Shown here: positions 13,027 through 14,505 of the stretch, one piece after another
How positions within the stretch are numbered: the stretch's first letter is position 1
Layout of the letters: each line of letters begins with the position of its first letter
Translations under genes and position numbers: made by a program
The notes under the pieces: generated by a model
Databases searched by the model: none
The model's input: the letters and a program-made list of their open reading frames with translations, nothing else
Told to the model about the DNA's origin: nothing
From: an uncultured Bacilli bacterium
GTDB taxonomy: Bacteria; Bacillota_I; Bacilli_A; RF39; UBA660
NCBI GenBank assembly: GCA_947629285.1
Contig: CANRDA010000019.1
Coordinates: 1 to 14,505 of the forward strand
Direction: 5' to 3'
DNA length: 14,505 nt

Positions 13027-13048
13027 TTCGTTAGAAATTTGGTACAAT
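13027..13048 (-). repeat. Right 22-bp terminal inverted repeat
   Basis: Exact reverse complement of 10707-10728; ends GGTACAAT at 13048. The host sequence then begins AATTTTATAGC. Confidence 0.9.
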
Positions 13049-13050
13049 AA

Positions 13051-13089
13051 TTTTATAGCACATTTTTTTACTAAAAATGTGCCATAAAA
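13051..13089. terminator. Terminator-like hairpin between the mobile element and the ATPase gene
   Basis: TTTTAT-A-GCACATTTTT pairs with AAAAATGTGC-C-ATAAAA around a 5-nt loop: 16 pairs with one mismatch. Neither side has a clean T tail outside the stem, so termination is likely but not certain. It starts 2 nt after the right repeat and lies 30 nt after the stop of the leftward ATPase gene. Confidence 0.55.
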
Positions 13090-13118
13090 TACTTAACATT
13101 ATAACATATATTTAATAT

Positions 13119-14505
13119 TTATTTACATTTTTTTATTATTTTATATAAATTTATTAATTCGTCATCACTCATATCTATTATTGGCTCATACATAAATGCA
13201 TTAACATGAATATTTTCAGATACCATAATTTTTACTTTTTCAGATATGCTTATTTCTTCGTCAGTAAGTAAATTATTGTTAATACAATAATCTATTAATT
13301 TATAAGTTTGATTATCTGAAAAACTATCAATTATACTCCAATCATTAAACTTATAAAATAACTTTTTTTCGAATAATAATCTTATAGCAATTGATAAAAT
13401 TAATTTGTTATGTAATTCTATTTCAGTTGTTCCTTTTGTTATATTATCAGCGACGTCAAATAGCAGATCTATATATTTAGAAGAATTTACAAATGAATTT
13501 GAATTAATATGATTTTTAAATATATTATTTATTTGCGATATTGTAATTAATTCTGTATTTTTTTTATAATGTAAACAGCTTGTGAGAAGTAAATAATCAT
13601 TATCATTATTTCCAATAGTCATTTCAATTATATTTCTTACAAAAGGAATAGAAGCAATAAAAAACTTAGAGTCAGTAATGTTATCTTTAAAATAAGAAAA
13701 TATATTTTTTTTAAAATAAAAGTTAATCAAACTAATTTCACTATCTTTTAATACTGTCAATGTTTTAATTTTTAGCCTGTTAGCGCAAGCTCTATAAAAA
13801 TCAAAATTATGAGTTAAAATAATTAAGTGAAATAGTTTATTATTATTTAGTTCGTTTAATAATTCTATTATTGCGTATTTATTTTTATAGTCAAAAGAAT
13901 CTGCAATATCATCTAAAATAAATATTGTTTCTATATTATTTTCTTTTCTATATTGTATCTCAAATATGAGATTAAGTATATTAAATGCTTTTCTTTCACC
14001 ATTACTTAAGTTATCTTTTAACAAGTTCTTATCTAAATTATCACTAATATTTTCATTATCTTTAAATTTATAATTTAAAGAACAAGCACTATTTTTTAAT
14101 ATAACATCACTAATGTTATTTACTTCTAATTCGAATGGCATATTTATAAATTTACTATTAAATTCATTTACAGCAGCATTCCATTTTTTATAATTTTCCA
14201 AATCATTTGTTCTCTTAATAATTTCATTAATAATCTCTTTATTTTTATTATAGTTATTTATATAGTCTTCAACAGCAGTTTTAATATCATATGTACTTAA
14301 TATATAATGCCAATATTCTCTTTTTAACAAATCTAAATCTTTAATCATTGGAATAATCCATTGGTTTTTTGATAAAAAAGTATTTAATTCCTGAGATTTT
14401 ATTTTTCCTGTTAAAATTTCGTTTGCTTTTTTAATACTTTCATTTTCACTTAATTGATTTTCTAAATCAGTAATTAAATCTTTAATTTTTTTAACATCAT
14501 AATCA
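13119..14505 (-). CDS. PrrC/RloC-like (AAA_13) ATPase, C-terminal part, cut by the window edge
   Basis: The frame stays open to the right edge, giving at least 461 residues. The first Met at 14348 is internal, since codons run on upstream without a stop and without a ribosome site. The part nearest the edge is charged and likely coiled coil (DLITDLENQLSENESIKKANEIL). Then come an ABC-type signature (NLSNGERKAFNIL), Walker B with D-loop (IFILDDIADSFD) and the switch histidine (IILTHNFDFYR). This order and wording match AAA_13 proteins such as the anticodon nucleases PrrC and RloC and other phage-defence ATPases. The Walker A should lie outside the window. About 220 residues follow the THN motif and could be an effector, but I see no known nuclease motif there. 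A DNA-repair type SMC-like protein is an alternative. Confidence 0.7.
   Translation of the reverse strand, partial: DYDVKKIKDLITDLENQLSENESIKKANEILTGKIKSQELNTFLSKNQWIIPMIKDLDLLKREYWHYILSTYDIKTAVEDYINNYNKNKEIINEIIKRTNDLENYKKWNAAVNEFNSKFINMPFELEVNNISDVILKNSACSLNYKFKDNENISDNLDKNLLKDNLSNGERKAFNILNLIFEIQYRKENNIETIFILDDIADSFDYKNKYAIIELLNELNNNKLFHLIILTHNFDFYRACANRLKIKTLTVLKDSEISLINFYFKKNIFSYFKDNITDSKFFIASIPFVRNIIEMTIGNNDNDYLLLTSCLHYKKNTELITISQINNIFKNHINSNSFVNSSKYIDLLFDVADNITKGTTEIELHNKLILSIAIRLLFEKKLFYKFNDWSIIDSFSDNQTYKLIDYCINNNLLTDEEISISEKVKIMVSENIHVNAFMYEPIIDMSDDELINLYKIIKKCK

Larger units (their letters stand above)
10707..13048 (+). mobile_element. 2.34-kb element: tyrosine recombinase plus IS91-type transposase with 22-bp inverted repeats
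   Basis: Perfect 22-bp inverted repeats at 10707-10728 and 13027-13048 bound two overlapping plus-strand genes: a tyrosine recombinase (10902-11750) and an IS91-family HUH/Y2 transposase (11743-12870). Recombinase-transposase pairs of this kind occur in some IS91-related elements. IS91 elements normally move by rolling circle and have no terminal inverted repeats, so the repeats are odd. No convincing target-site duplication is visible next to them (left flank ends AAATTA, right begins AATTTT). Both genes look intact, so the element may be active. It lies between the yhcG relic and a terminator-like hairpin after the right-hand ATPase gene. Confidence 0.8.

Noticed and set aside
13027..13060. 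Outward promoter in the right inverted repeat (TACAAT)
   Set aside because: No -35 at a proper distance, and the only nearby gene on that side runs in the opposite direction.
1..14505. CRISPR array, tRNA or rRNA genes
   Set aside because: No regularly spaced repeats, cloverleaf with CCA-type ends or conserved rRNA stretches were found when reading both strands by eye.

Overview
The window is strongly AT-rich, with Shine-Dalgarno sites of the GGAGG type, class III (strictly anaerobic) ribonucleotide reductase genes, a collagen-like protein of the BclA exosporium kind and a tiny membrane peptide of the sporulation type. This points to an anaerobic, spore-forming low-GC Firmicute in Clostridia, most likely near Clostridioides/Peptostreptococcaceae. 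The family placement is inference.

Positions 1-6077 look like housekeeping DNA, with every gene on the minus strand. A class III ribonucleotide reductase operon runs leftwards from a near-consensus promoter at 3846-3874: nrdD (catalytic subunit), a 56-residue peptide carrying the glycyl-radical motif, nrdG (radical-SAM activase) and a ferritin-like di-iron protein, closed by a strong terminator at 200-222. The notable point is that the glycyl-radical segment, normally the C-terminus of NrdD, is a separate gene here. Its start and stop are tightly coupled to those of its neighbours. Behind the operon lies an OmpR-family two-component system (sensor kinase 4052-5428, regulator 5415-6077).

Positions 6078-7985 hold plus-strand genes of a spore-surface or cell-surface kind: a 65-residue unknown protein divergent from the response regulator, a 362-residue collagen-like protein whose ribosome binding site lies inside a terminator-like hairpin, and a 25-residue transmembrane peptide. 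Several hairpins here share the core CATTTGA/TCAAATG.

Positions 8100-9978 hold two genes with almost identical promoters and leaders exactly 500 bp apart. One encodes a nucleoside 2-deoxyribosyltransferase-like protein. The other is a fusion of a SpoT/MESH1-type HD hydrolase with a deoxynucleoside-kinase-like P-loop domain. Together they look like a nucleotide salvage or nucleotide-signalling module, and they are the best candidate here for an undescribed system.

Positions 9979-14505 are an accessory region: a decayed YhcG/DUF1016 nuclease gene, a 2.34-kb mobile element at 10707-13048 (tyrosine recombinase plus IS91-type HUH transposase, bounded by perfect 22-bp inverted repeats), and the C-terminal part of a PrrC/RloC-like (AAA_13) ATPase that runs off the right edge. 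No tRNA, rRNA or CRISPR array was seen.
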